Source of the DNA: Urophycis tenuis
Taxonomy: Eukaryota > Chordata > Actinopteri > Gadiformes > Phycidae
NCBI GenBank assembly: GCA_036785325.1
Contig: JAXIVH010000018.1
Location: 9,199,557-9,263,556, forward strand
Reading direction: 5' to 3'
DNA: 64,000 nucleotides
This document shows positions 22,384-33,754 of this stretch, piece after piece (the stretch's first letter is position 1; each line of letters begins with the position of its first letter). The translations under genes were made by a program, and so were the position numbers. The notes beneath the pieces were generated by a model. That model ran no database searches and was not told where the DNA came from. It saw nothing but the letters and a program-made list of their open reading frames with translations.

Positions 22384-22965
22384 GACACATAGACACACAC
22401 ACTGATTTAATATTAGATGGCGTTTATGTGTGATTTTGGAATGGGATATCAACACAAACTTAATATGCATGTTAAGGGAGGTGTCTTCTTTGTGCATAGC
22501 AAGTTCCCAGTTCCCAGTCACCTTCTGAAGTGGAACTGATTATTAGCACTTCTTCAGGGTGATAGCCTCTACAGTATATGCCAACATAGTTTCAGGGCCC
22601 TGTCATATTCAAGTGGAATTGTGATTGATTCAATATTGCAAAATTATTTCAGCATTTTAAATCATTTCAGAAATTGTTTGAGAAACCTAAATAAGAACCT
22701 GGCTCTTTGACTTCGGCCATGAATTATAGTGTCCCTTATGTGCGAAATGGTCACACTTTTTTGGAGACCTGCACTTCTGGGATACGTACATGGTGGAGAA
22801 ACTGTTCAACTTTCTACCAGTCCACCGCTGAGATATAAGCACCTAAAAAAGAAAATAATAATTCCAATAATAATAATAGGTATCCACAGATACATGCATA
22901 CCTCATAAAACAAACGAATACAATAATGCTAATGCCCGCTCACAGTGTTTGACCCCCGAATAAAA

Positions 22966-23185
22966 GTAACAATTAGGTGCCTTGCACACTATACTTGTCC
23001 ACCTAAAAAATGACAATTAACCCCTAATAATGAAAGTAGCAATTACAATAGGATGCCTCACAGACTGTACTTGGCCCCCTAATAATAATAATAAAATGAA
23101 CAATTACGCTAGGGTGCCATGTACACTGTGCTTGGGCCATAATAATAGTAATACAACTAACAATTATAATAGGGTACTTAATAAT
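22966..23185. repeat. Minisatellite, about 62-70-bp unit
   Basis: Four diverged units with the order AACAATTA, AGGGTGCC or similar, ACACTGTACTTGG or similar, then TAATAATAATA. Starts near 22968, 23033, 23098 and 23160. An AAT trinucleotide run follows (23181-23200). Confidence 0.75.
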
Positions 23186-23289
23186 AATAATAATAATAAT
23201 ACAAAATACGTTGTTCGGTATACGCTTTACAAAAACACAAAACAAAAACAACAACAAAAAAGAAAATAAGAAAGAGAGATGGTGGAAAA

Positions 23290-24610
23290 TGATTCGTCAG
23301 GTGTTGTAAGTGGTGTTGAAGAGATGGGTTTTGAGATGACTTTTGAAAGACAGCAGTGAATCAGAGTTACGGTCGGCCAGGGGGAAGGAGTTCCAGAGGG
23401 TAGGGGCTCTGTCCCCTATGGTGTGGTATTTGGTCCTGGTGATGGGTGTGAGGGTGTTGGCATCAGCGGAGCGTGTTCGGTGGGGGTGACTGGGGCGATG
23501 GAATAGGTCTGTCAGGTATAAAGGGGCAAGGTTGTTTAGGGCTTTGTAGGTGGTGAGGAGGATCTTGAAATGTATGCGCTGTTTTACGGGAAGCCAGTGT
23601 AGCTGACGGAGGATGGGCGTGATGTGTTCTTTGGAGGAGGTGTGGGTGAGCACTCGGCAGCGGAGTTTTGAACATATTGCAGTTTTTGAAGAACAGCGGA
23701 GGGGAGACCATACAGGATGCTATTGCAGTTTTCGAGTCTGGAGGTGATGAAGGCATGAATTAGTGTTTCAGCGGCTGAGAAGGTGAGAGTCGGTCGAAGG
23801 CGTGCTATGTTCCGGAGGTGGAAGAAGGATGTTTTGGTGACGTGGTTTATGTGGGACTTGAAGGAGAGTGCGGGGTCCATGTAGATTCCAAGGTTTCTGA
23901 CCAGGGGGGAGGGAGTGACAGAGTGACCATTGATGCAGAGTGAGAAGTTCTGGGAGGTGGGGATGCTGGATTTTGGGCCGAAGATTATAATTTCAGTTTT
24001 ATTGCTGAGTGAGTTTGAGGAAGTTGTGGTTCATCCAGGTTTTTATGTCAGTAAGGCAGTTGGTGAGGGTGGAGAGAATAGCAGGAGTGATAGTTTTGTT
24101 GGTGATGTAGAGTTGATTGTCGTCGGCATAGCAGTGGAAGTGAAGTCCGTGGCAGCAGATGATGTGACCAAGTGGGAACATGTAGAGAATGAAGCGGATG
24201 AGGATGAAATATTGTCGTGGGGTTTGAGGAGTTTATTTATGGTGGAAAACAGGGTATGTGGGTTGGAGTATCCAGAGTGAATGATGCCAGAGTAGTAGAC
24301 AGAACGTGCGTTGTTTAGTGCTGATTTGTAGAGGTTTGTGTGCTCTTCGTATGCGAGGGCGTGTACTGTGAGACCGGTTTTCTTGTGGAGTCGTTCTAGT
24401 TGCCGCAGTTGTTTTTTTAAGTTTGTGAAGTTCCGGGGTGAACCAGGGAGCCGAGTGAGTGAAGGTGACAGTTTTGGTTTTCAGGGGGGCCAGTTTGTTG
24501 AGGGATGAAGACAGTGTGCTGTTGTAGATGTTGACGAGGTCCATGGGGGTTGGATTTGCAGGGAAGGTGAGGCTGGAAAGAGTGTTTGATATGCAGGTGG
24601 ACTTATCGGG
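23290..24610 (-). mobile_element. L2-clade LINE fragment, minus strand, frameshifted
   Basis: Minus-strand coding blocks in order are: linker SAPWFTPELHKLKK (about 24440), RT block HFHCYADDNQLYIT with the catalytic YADD (about 24120), SFKSHINHVTKTSFFHLRNI (about 23840), and ITSRLENCNSILYGLP. The C-terminus follows: LRQLHWLPVKQRIHFKILLT and GDRAPTLWNSFPLA, ending at 23297. The segment between the linker and YADD is deleted and several shifts are present. The blocks match the L2 copy at 32.7-36.3 kb. Confidence 0.85.
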
Positions 24611-26359
24611 GACCAAGCCTTATAATGACCATTACAACCTTCCATGTTTTTAAACTGTTGATAATTTTGGAATAGCCTCAGCTTGGGTCTGGTGATGGAA
24701 ATATGGGTCAAGTATGACCGTCCAAACTTGAAGTTTTTTGTCAATTGATAAAGTGCCCCTTATGGCCCCATCTGGATACACCATTTGCCCCATCTGCCAC
24801 CATTTGCTTTTCACTACAACAAATTTGATGATGATTGACTTCAGTTAACACCACCCTTTGGCTCCTTAAATATAATTGGACCAATTTGGGTTTCTGGCGG
24901 CCATGTTAGTTGGTCAGTGGACTTCATCTTAATAGAGCACAGAGTTACAAAGTTTGACCCAAACACTCCCAATGTTAATCCTGATCAAATTAAACATTCA
25001 ATCTAGAATTGTGGTCATTTTTGTATCAAGCCATGGCCATTTGATGCCATGCCCGACTTGACAGAAAGGTGACAGATTTTTTTCCTGAACAACTTTTGTA
25101 TTGCACTAAAGATCATAGGAGTCCATTTTAATTATAGATGGTATAATGCTTAAGGAAACTTGATCTGCACAATTATATTTTGATGAGTGTTAATTTTCTA
25201 TAGAGTTTAGACCATTGCTCAATAGGAACTGCTTACAGTTTTTTCCTTTCCAAATAAATGAAAGGCAAACCATTACGATTAAAGAGCAATATTCCTCTTT
25301 CCATTGTGTGCCAAAGCAGAAAAAGCTGTGCCTGTTTCCTGCATAATTTGAAAGGCTACAATGTAAGCATCTACTTCCATGTTTGAAACTTTTCTGGGGT
25401 TGACCTTGAAGCTTTGACTCTTCAATAGAAAGACTCATTTGACGTTGTTATTGATTCTTTGTAATGGGAAAAGTGTGTGTTTGTGTGATTTGAATTGAGT
25501 TTCCATTGGCATTCAATTACACTTCTGCAGGTTAGGTTAGGTTATATGTTGGACTTCTCACTTTTGATGGCCATGTCCAAGAGAAAGTAAGCTTCTCAGA
25601 TTTGTCACTTGTCTAAAAAAAATGCCACAAAGTATGCGGTCTGTGGAGCTTAGTCTGGGCAGTGGTTGATGTTAATGGCCGCATCCAAGAGGGGGTTAAA
25701 TGAAAACTTGTGAATTTTAAAACTGGACCATTTTCTGATCATTTTGATCCCGACATGTTTTAAAGAAAACATGTTTCTTTAACTTTTGTTTGATAATTGG
25801 CTGTTTGCTATTGTGTCAAATGAAGTCCCGCTCAATGAAAATTATTGTGAGAATTGAGTTGTGTGTGAGCACTTGTTTGGACACAATAAGAAATTAGCAA
25901 AAGAGCGAGTCTGTTATTGGCAAAGACAAATAGAGGAAAAACATTGATGTGGCACTATTGTACCAAAGAACTGCATTGCCCACTTTTGTGGATTACAGCT
26001 CCAGTGGTTTCCTTTAAGCTTAGACACTGGCATGTGTCAAGATATAGTCTCATAGTGTTCGATTTTGAGCAGGAACAGGGGATTTACTGACACGACACTT
26101 TTAAAGGTTGATTTCTAGCTAAGAAAGAGACAAATATAATGTAGTGCAGACAGGTCCTACTTCAGCCCCAGAGAGAGCACCACTGGAGCCACCCCTCACA
26201 GAGAGTACAGGGTTGCAAGAGTCTCTGAACAAGGTTTTTCTGTGAATGTGGGGGGCTTTTCAGCTTTGCACTCATCTTACGTATATGCTTATCATATTTT
26301 CTAATTACTATTGGCTATAAAAACCCAGAAAATTCAACTTTGCTTTCCAAAGCCAGTCC
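24611..26359. other. Intronic sequence, nothing recognised
   Basis: AT-rich, with a short AGGTT repeat at 25531-25545. No coding blocks or terminal repeats were seen. Confidence 0.4.
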
Positions 26360-26363
26360 TTAA

Positions 26364-27913
26364 AGATGAACTGAACTGAAATTTTAAGTTGAGTTGATAT
26401 AACATGTATTGTCTGCCTTCTCATTGGTACAATAACTAAAATGGCTGAACTTTCAACATAGAATAACATTGTATGTTGAAAGTGTTGTTTTTGTTACATG
26501 GGCGCCGCCATTGTGGATTTCAACAATCAGCTACGTCACTGGAATGGTAAGCTACTCTGTGGCTAACTAGCAGCCATAGCAGGTAATGAGCCTGAAGCTA
26601 ACTGAAATGGCTACGGAAAAGCAAACAACGAGGTTGAGGGGGATCATACTGTATTGCCCCTGGCTGCAGTAATGAATCGATCCCGATGAAGATGCACGTT
26701 TTGATATATCATTTGTCCTACAACTTTCCGAGTTGTAGGACTAGTAGCGAATCGAAATTCATCCGGAAGAGGAATAATAATAAGAAAAAGAAAAATCCAC
26801 AGAATAACAATAGTGAGGCAATTTCCTGAGGCAATTCCGTCCATATTTGACTTTTCAAGCTATAGTACAGGGCAGACCGATAGACCAACTATTGGAAGCA
26901 ACACCACCGATGCTATCTGTCGCAGAGACAGGGCGCTGAAACGAACCCTTCTGGCAGAGGACAGAGCGGGATGTTTAGCTGCTATCCAGCATGCTAGCTA
27001 GTAGCTACACTTGGTCTACTAGGCACAGCGCTGGATGTTCCGGTCACATACACAAAACACTAACTTATTCACATACACGCACAAATAAATCCTCAACCAG
27101 TGTAGGCTTACAGCATCCGACAAACTGAGAGTGATACGGGTTGTGCGGCAAGTTGTTGTGCGAGTCCAAAACCAAATTAGCGACCACACGATCCAACCTA
27201 GGGCAACGGTTAGCAACTAAACATTTGGAACATGTACTCTCGTGTCAATCTCCACAAACTAGCACTCCGACCATGAAGTGTATAAACTATGACTCCGACG
27301 ATATCACAGATCTATGTTTCTTAGCTGCTAATTAAACCACGGTGGGTCTGTAAACAGAAAGTTCCACAAATGTCTACTCACCATGAAGTTCGCCGACTAG
27401 CAGATTGCTGATGCAGAGGGAGTTCAACTCGAGGAAATAGTTCCATAATAAGATCTGTGCATATCCATCTGTGCAATATCCATCAACATCCACCAGAAAG
27501 TAAACCTCCAACATCCACATAAAGTAAACCGTGACACGTGAATCCGCCTCACATCTATGCTCATCCGGGGGTGTATCTCTCAAAGTGCATCTAACATGTC
27601 TTGCCGTAATAGCTCAACTGACAGTGCTACACCGCTTTGTTTGGTAGTCAGACACTATAGGTATGTCCCTCACAGGCTCAAACGCATAACCTGCTTTGTG
27701 AAAATCGCTATTTTCCGCCATACACAGTAAAAGACGTTCGCGTGTCTGCAGCTTCTGCCTACAGAACTTCCAATGACCTATGGTCCTACCATGCCGGTGA
27801 CGTCACCGAAAATGGTGGCGTTCTAATACTAATAAACACAATTTTTGTGTTTTTTTTTATTATGGTCATAACTAACAAGTTATCAATGTTGATTATTTCA
27901 GTTCAGTTCATCT
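26364..27913. mobile_element. Kolobok-like DNA element, TTAA duplication
   Basis: The 19-bp ends are perfect inverted repeats (AGATGAACTGAACTGAAAT). Each is flanked by TTAA (26360-26363 and 27914-27917). Length is 1550 bp. TTAA duplication occurs in piggyBac and Kolobok elements. The interior encodes a THAP-like finger start (plus strand, about 26643), which is a Kolobok transposase feature, so Kolobok is the better guess. No complete transposase remains. Confidence 0.75.
26643..26830 (+). pseudogene. Possible THAP zinc-finger remnant
   Basis: One frame reads SYCIAPGCSNES and later YHLSYNFP. This resembles the opening of a THAP domain (C-x2-4-C, then a conserved xxFP). The distal C-x2-H pair and the rest of a transposase are not visible. 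Its position inside a TTAA-flanked element supports a Kolobok origin, but the identification is tentative. Confidence 0.4.
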
Positions 27914-28132
27914 TTAAGCTTCTATTGGTGCTCTCCATTAAGGACACAAATCCAATATCTACACTTTTTTTTTGTGTCATGTAGTATCCTGTACGAATAA
28001 CTAGATTAGGTTAAGGTTTTATTTGAATTAGGGGATTCATTGACTAGTATGTATCATTTGTACACACAGTGCCCCTAAATACACAATACCAACATATATT
28101 TTATTTTGTCTTTCTTTTTCCATCTCTTGCAG

Positions 28133-28600
28133 GTGGTGTGGTACCATGGAGGACTTGTTTGTGACTGCCGTGTTTTCTATTTATTTATTCCATGGCCGAG
28201 TGTGGACTGGTGTCTCCTGTGTTGTATCAGTAGTGACTGCTGTGGGTTCTGTGGTTGTCAGTGGAAGTGAAGTCCGGATCCACACACTAGGGAAGAAGAT
28301 AAAGGAGATTTTTTTTTTTTCTGAGATTTTCTCTCTTGCACTCTCACTTTTACTGTGGGGGACACACTTTATGGAACTGCCATCTAAGAGAGAGAGACTC
28401 AAAAAAAGTTGACAACCATTTGAAAAGGGTATGATGAGATATAAACTACACAACCGTCCATCTGCATGGTTTCCCATACACACACGCACACACACAGTAT
28501 ATAAATACATTATATGACGTATACATACATATAAACACAAACCATTATGGGTTAAGTTCTCTCTGCCATGCAGGGTTATAATAAACCATGTATACACATT
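28133..28600 (+). other. Candidate jakmip2-like 3' UTR exon
   Basis: Follows a strong acceptor (CTCTTGCAG) and begins GTGGTGTGGTACCATGG. A chance 88-codon frame lies inside and looks like no known protein. A possible AATAAA occurs near 28567. It would be the exon paired with the donor at 21979. Confidence 0.35.
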
Positions 28601-29595
28601 GCAAATACGGATGTGTAAAAACTATTGATGGCTTGTACTAACTAGTAGATCACTCTCTCTTGCTCTCTATATTTTTGTTGGGATATCAGTTTTTCTTCTC
28701 CTAATAGACATTCATTAGCAACTAGGCAGAGCTAAGGACTTGGGACTCGGACCTCCTCCCCACATACATATATCTGAAATGGTATGTCTGAAAACATGTT
28801 CAACATTCGTAGATACGATTACACTGAAAACACAGTTTTTAAAAATATCCAGTTTTTGAAAAGCTTTGTTTTCATTGAACTGAAATGCCGATTTGGTGTG
28901 GACGCGTGGCCAAAACGCAGAGAACATACATTAAAATACCCATATACATGTGGACATGGCCTCAGACTAGAGTTTGTACTTGTGACTTGATTAGACTCCT
29001 CTGCTGTGTGGCTTGACTTACTGGAGATTTTATGGTTTTTAGACTTGAGTCTAGCTAGACATTTGAAAGCTAAAATTTGCTCAAATTGTAATGGCTATGA
29101 TAATTTATTGTTGTTCAATATCCACACACATAAAGCACATCTATATCAAGTATATTGACATCATAATTTGGCAAAACACAGCAAACAACAATCCAGTGCT
29201 TATCCCAGGATGCTAATCACATGTATTTGTAGCTCTGAAAAATGCAACCTTTACATAAAAACTTTTACGTTGCTTTTGATATTATGATTGTGTGCAGTTG
29301 TATCACAACAGTTTAATTTTGGATACCAATTTCCTCCGAAAGCGTGATAGCCTACTTTTATTTATCTAAGAGGGGAAAAAGCCTCCAAAATGAATGTCTC
29401 CAAAACATGGATATATTAAAGAATGCAAACCCACTTTGCCCTCATCCGTGAACTGCCCTTCACTACACTGTTTTACACTTAAAAAAAATTAACTCCTGAA
29501 TATTTGAATCCTCTAAATACAATGAACGCTCACATTCTCTGGCTATATGAGGTTGAGGTTTAAAGTCTTTTTCACTGCTATGCCCCGATTCTTAT
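28601..29595. other. Non-coding, nothing recognised
   Basis: AT-rich; no supported feature. Confidence 0.35.
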
Positions 29596-30049
29596 TAGCC
29601 TGGGAATTCCCATGCTGCTTTGCGCGCGATTTCATTCTCACTGCAAAGACAGCTTGGAAACCACCGCCCTTATTTTCCCCTGAGTTAGGGAACCAATCAC
29701 AGAACGGGGGGCAGCAAGACGATGAAGACGTCTATGCGCGACACCGAAGCTTGTAGCGTGTTAATCCAACATGGCAGCGGACACAACGTTACCGTTCGAT
29801 GCAGCCTTAGAAAGTGTATTAAGTAGCTTTTGTAGCAATTAATGTAATTTTAGTAGCTAATTTTTAGTAGCAATTGGCTATGAATCGCGCGCAAAGCAGC
29901 ATGTGAAGAACCAGACGCCATTTGATAGACCATCGTAGCGCCCAATAAACGGCTCTAGGCATTCGTAAACCACGCCTCAAATACGAGAAAATGCACACCT
30001 AGTTCCCAGACCACCATCTCATCGAGATGTGGACGCGTCAGCCAGGCTA
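29596..30049. mobile_element. 454-bp MITE with 9-bp target duplication
   Basis: GATTCTTAT occurs immediately outside both ends (29587-29595 and 30050-30058). The ends TAGCCTGG and CCAGGCTA are inverted. Inside, CATGCTGCTTTGCGCGCGAT (29611-29630) and its reverse complement (29884-29903) form a perfect internal inverted repeat. A 9-bp duplication is typical of Mutator-like elements. If the terminal base is assigned to the element instead, an 8-bp hAT-type duplication is also possible. No coding capacity. Confidence 0.8.
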
Positions 30050-30058
30050 GATTCTTAT

Positions 30059-31436
30059 TGGAAAAGGCTGCACATTTGCATCGTAACTGATGTAAATAGT
30101 TGATATGATTTTGTTGGTCCGATTTATCTTGCAGTATTTTTAGCTTTTTCATGACCTTTGTTTGTTATGTGCCTGATCTAAAAGTACCTTAATTTGCCTA
30201 ACCCTCGTGGATGTTTAGGCCGTGGTGGAAACACAGAAAACAACAGGCTGAAGAAACCTTTTAGTTCCTTGGAAGTAGTTCCCAGTAATATAGGTTCCAG
30301 GTATTTTGGCTGAAAACGCAACTACGTATCCCTTCAACTTAGTTTAGTCTGCTGCAGTGTTGCGCATTCCTGCCTGCAATGCCTCACCCGGGTGTGGATA
30401 ACTGGGATGGTGATTACTTGCCAAGCTTAAGTAATGTTGACTAAATGATTAAAATAAAATTATGTGAAACATAGATGGCATCAAACATAAATAGGCTAAC
30501 TTGTGTAGAATATTTGTCATACAATAGCTTGCAAGGGTAATTTGGGCTTATTGCCTTCCTTCATCACTTTCCCTATATACTTTCTGAATACAAGTTCATT
30601 AAATAAAATGAGTATCCAATCATTTTATCTTCATGGTTACACTTTGAGGAATGCCCGTAAGCTCTGACCAACTATTGCTTTGACTCATTCTAAAATCCTA
30701 GCTCAGGTTTTCATATTATTCTTAGAGCTGTTTTGATTATACGTCTAACATTATGATTCCATTTTTGTCTGGCTATTGTACACCTTACAATAAATTATAT
30801 TTAATAGGCGATCTTAACGATCTCAATCACCCGATTACTCTACTTAATAATCAATACTTTTTGTGAAATCTGCAATACAGATTGCAAATGTGTCAGCATT
30901 GCTTTTATTTCATCTGTGTCCACTTTTACGATGAAGATTTGAGACCTAACTTCGACTTGTGTCCAAAAGACTTCGGACTTTACGTGGACTTACTTTGCAC
31001 CCAAATAATTAAAGCCAGTTCTGCCACAAGTAGAATAAACCATACAGTTGGACTATGCAGATGTTGCATTGCTGAGGAGGGATTGTCTTTGTAGAATTCA
31101 TACTAAATGACTCTCAGGTGTCATGACTATAAATAAAGGATTAAAAATCTTTTTTTATGATGGGGCCACACCAGAGGAGCTCTGGTTGACTCAGGTCTAT
31201 TTCGCTGAACACAAAAGGGAAGTACAAAAAACTAAAATAATGATTATTGGAGAGGGAGAAAGTGAGACAGTCTACGCACCCAAATAATTGATCATCTGTG
31301 CTCCGGTTTGTATAATCAACGTCTATTTTTCACTGGGAGAAAGATAAAACACAACAACAAATAAAACAAATCCAGCCTTTATATACTGTGTATGTGTGTG
31401 TGTGTGTTTGTGTATTTATATGTGTGTGTATATATA
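30059..31436. other. Non-coding, possible transposon debris
   Basis: About 30180-30350 has a GGTGGAAACACAGAAAACAAC and GGCTGAAAACGCAACTACG look that suggests an old DNA transposon, but ends are not visible. A GT-rich stretch lies at 31388-31436. Confidence 0.3.
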
Positions 31437-32670
31437 CTGCAGAAGTTTTAGGCATGTGTGAAAAAAATGCTGTAAGTGCTTCAAAAATTGAAATCTTAAA
31501 TTTATTTTCAACAATTAATAAATATCAGTGAACAGAATATTAATCAAATCAATATTTGGTTTGACCACCCTTTGCCTTCAAAACAGCATAAATTCTTCTA
31601 GGTACAATTGCACACAGTTTTTGAAGGAACATCCTAACGTCCCACAGATCTTCGGTGGACGTAGGCTTCCTCAAGTCCTTCAGTCTCTTCGTGAAATCCC
31701 AGACAGACTCAGTGATTTTGAGATCAGGGCTCTGTGTAGGCCATACCATTATACCACATTTTGGGCCAATCATATGCCTGCCCTGATGTTATTGCCTGAT
31801 AGATCATGAAGTATCTGCCTGTATTTCTCAGCATTGAGGACAACAATAATCCTGACCAAATCCCCAACTCCATTTGCAGAAATGCAGCCCCAAACTTGCA
31901 AGGAACCTCCATAATTCTTCACTGTTGCCTGCAGACACTCATTATTATGCCGCTCTCCATCCTTAATATTTCAACTTTTGACTCATCAGTCCAGAGCACC
32001 TGCTGCCATTCTTCTGCACCCCAGTTCAGTTTATTTACAAGCATAATTGAGTCGCTTGGCTTTGAAGACCATGACCAAGACCACCTTTCCATGAAGACCA
32101 CTTCTGGACAGAATTCTCCAGACAGTAGATGGGTGTATCTGGGTCCCACTGCTTTCTGCCAATTCTGAGCTGATGGCACTACTGGACGTATTCCGATTTT
32201 GTAAGGGAAATAAGCTTGATGTGTTTGCATCTGCTGCACAGTGGGCTGTTGTCTGGGAGAGACTTAGCTGATGCAGTACCTTGTGTCTTGTTGCTGTGCT
32301 CAGTCTTGCCATAGTGTATGACCTGTGACATGAAACTGTTTTCCACAACCTCACATTGATAGCAGAGTTTGGCTGTTCCTCACCCAGTTTTCTTGCCTCC
32401 TACACACCTTTCTGTTTCAGTGACTCTAATTTAACCTACATGTGAAATTGATGATCATTAGCACCTGTTTGGTACAATTGGTTGATCATACACCTGATGA
32501 ATATTATCCTACAAAATCCTTGACTTTGTGCAAGTGTACCTATAAGAAATTATGCTGGTTTGAAGGTAGTAAGACCAAATATTGATTTGATTTAGATCTT
32601 TCTTTTGTTTGCTCACTTGCATTTTGTAAATTAATAAGAATAAACAATTATTTGTATTTTTGACAACATT
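31437..32670 (-). mobile_element. Tc1-like transposon, decayed
   Basis: The left end, read outward, is TGCCTAAAACTTCTGCAGTA after a TA, the usual Tc1 terminus. The inner parts of both terminal repeats match (ACCAAATATTGATTTGATT at about 32574 and its inverse at about 31543). The outermost part of the right repeat is missing after about 32665. The transposase between is broken. Confidence 0.8.
31549..32354 (-). pseudogene. Tc1 transposase pseudogene
   Basis: Minus-strand pieces appear in order. First is an N-terminal helix-turn-helix region (LSTATRHKVLHQLS). Next is a middle piece with HPSTVWRILSRSGLHGKV. The catalytic start LWTDESKVEILR carries the first Asp. The C-terminal piece WPTQSPDLKITESVWD stands where active copies have the DLNPIE-type block. 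At least three frame changes separate them. Confidence 0.8.
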
Positions 32671-32954
32671 TTTAGTTTCATCATTCTTCATCATTCTTAT
32701 TTCTTATTTCTTATTTCAAATCATCGAGTGGACACTGGCATGTTTGTTGCCGCTGCTCGCTGGTAGTCGCAGCCCCTACGTGTTTATCTACCTCCTCTTG
32801 ACTTGCGCTTCTCTGGTCTTCGGGGCACTTATTGTATAGTTTGCGCACTCTTGCTTGAGTCACTCCAGCCTTTAGCTTCTCTTGCGCTGTTTACTACCGC
32901 TGTCGCTCCGGCACCCCCACCCACATGTGCCGGTAGCTATTTGCTAACCTCGTC

Positions 32955-33737
32955 ATGTGGCCCAACAACTACCTCACCTGGTTTGGACTGGTCTGGATAC
33001 TCCTGTCGTTCTGCCATCAACCTGTGGCAGGACTACTTTACTACTCAGTCTCAGACCTTCTCAGGATCCGCTGGATTGTACTGGAGCCCCCACCACCGGA
33101 GCTGCAACATCACCCGGACATCGCTCGCCCCCCTCGTCGGCGCTACATCCACCGTGGGTCCCGCAGACACATCCAGCACAACAACAACAACCCCGGCTCA
33201 TTCAACTCCACCTGGTCCACCTCTCGTCGCTCCACCAACAACACCGGCCGTACTGTCAACCACCATGCATTAGTCAGCCTAGCCAGGTCGGCTAATGCTA
33301 CCACTAAGCACGACTCCTCCGCTGTCAACTTCGGTCTGCTCAACATCCGCTCACTGACAAGTAAAGGTCATCTCGTCCAAGACGTCCTCACTGACCGTAA
33401 GCTTGACTTTCTCGTTTTAACTGAAACCTGGCAACAGCCTAATGACTTTTCTCCACTCAATGACTCCACTCCCCCTGGTTTTGTTTACATCTCCCGTCTC
33501 CATGGCAACGGCCGCGGAGGAGGTCTCGCGGTAATCCACCGCGAGAAGTGGAAAGTCCTGCCCGTCTCTGTCCCTGCATTCAGCTCCTTTGAATGCCTTG
33601 TTTTTAAGCTTCCCGGACCCTCACCAACCATCATCGCTACAATTTACCGCCCCCCTAAGCCAACAGCGATTTTATCAGTGAATTCTTTACTCTGCTCACC
33701 CACATATCCACTCTCTCACTCAACACAATCCTGCTAG
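32955..33737 (+). pseudogene. L2 ORF, N-terminal part and endonuclease start
   Basis: 260 codons. A low-complexity N-terminus rich in Pro, Ser, Arg and Asn is followed by the endonuclease opening blocks: NFGLLNIRSLTSKGHLVQD (Asn), LTETW (catalytic Glu), GRGGGLAVI and TIIATIYRPPKP. Near 33660 one base appears missing. The conserved GDFN block at 33738-33760 is read in another frame, so this frame ends prematurely at 33735-33737. Confidence 0.85.
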
Positions 33738-33754
33738 GTGACTTCAATATCCAT

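Larger units (their letters stand above)
21979..28132 (+). other. Probable 3' UTR intron
   Basis: From the GTAAGA donor to a good acceptor (TTTCTTTTTCCATCTCTTGCAG at 28111-28132). It holds a CA microsatellite, a 60-70-bp tandem repeat, a reverse L2 fragment and a Kolobok-like element. 24620-26360 shows nothing recognisable. Use of this exact acceptor is inference. Confidence 0.45.

Noticed and set aside
22147..22521. Open frames rich in His/Thr or Cys/Val
   Set aside because: They are translations of the CA/GT microsatellite.
22966..23185. CRISPR-like array
   Set aside because: Units are diverged head-to-tail copies without distinct spacers, in a eukaryotic genome.
23024..23269. Frames rich in Ile or Asn
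   Set aside because: Translations of the AAT trinucleotide and minisatellite repeats.
28139..28412. 88-codon frame after the acceptor at 28133
   Set aside because: No similarity or codon signal; better read as 3' UTR sequence.
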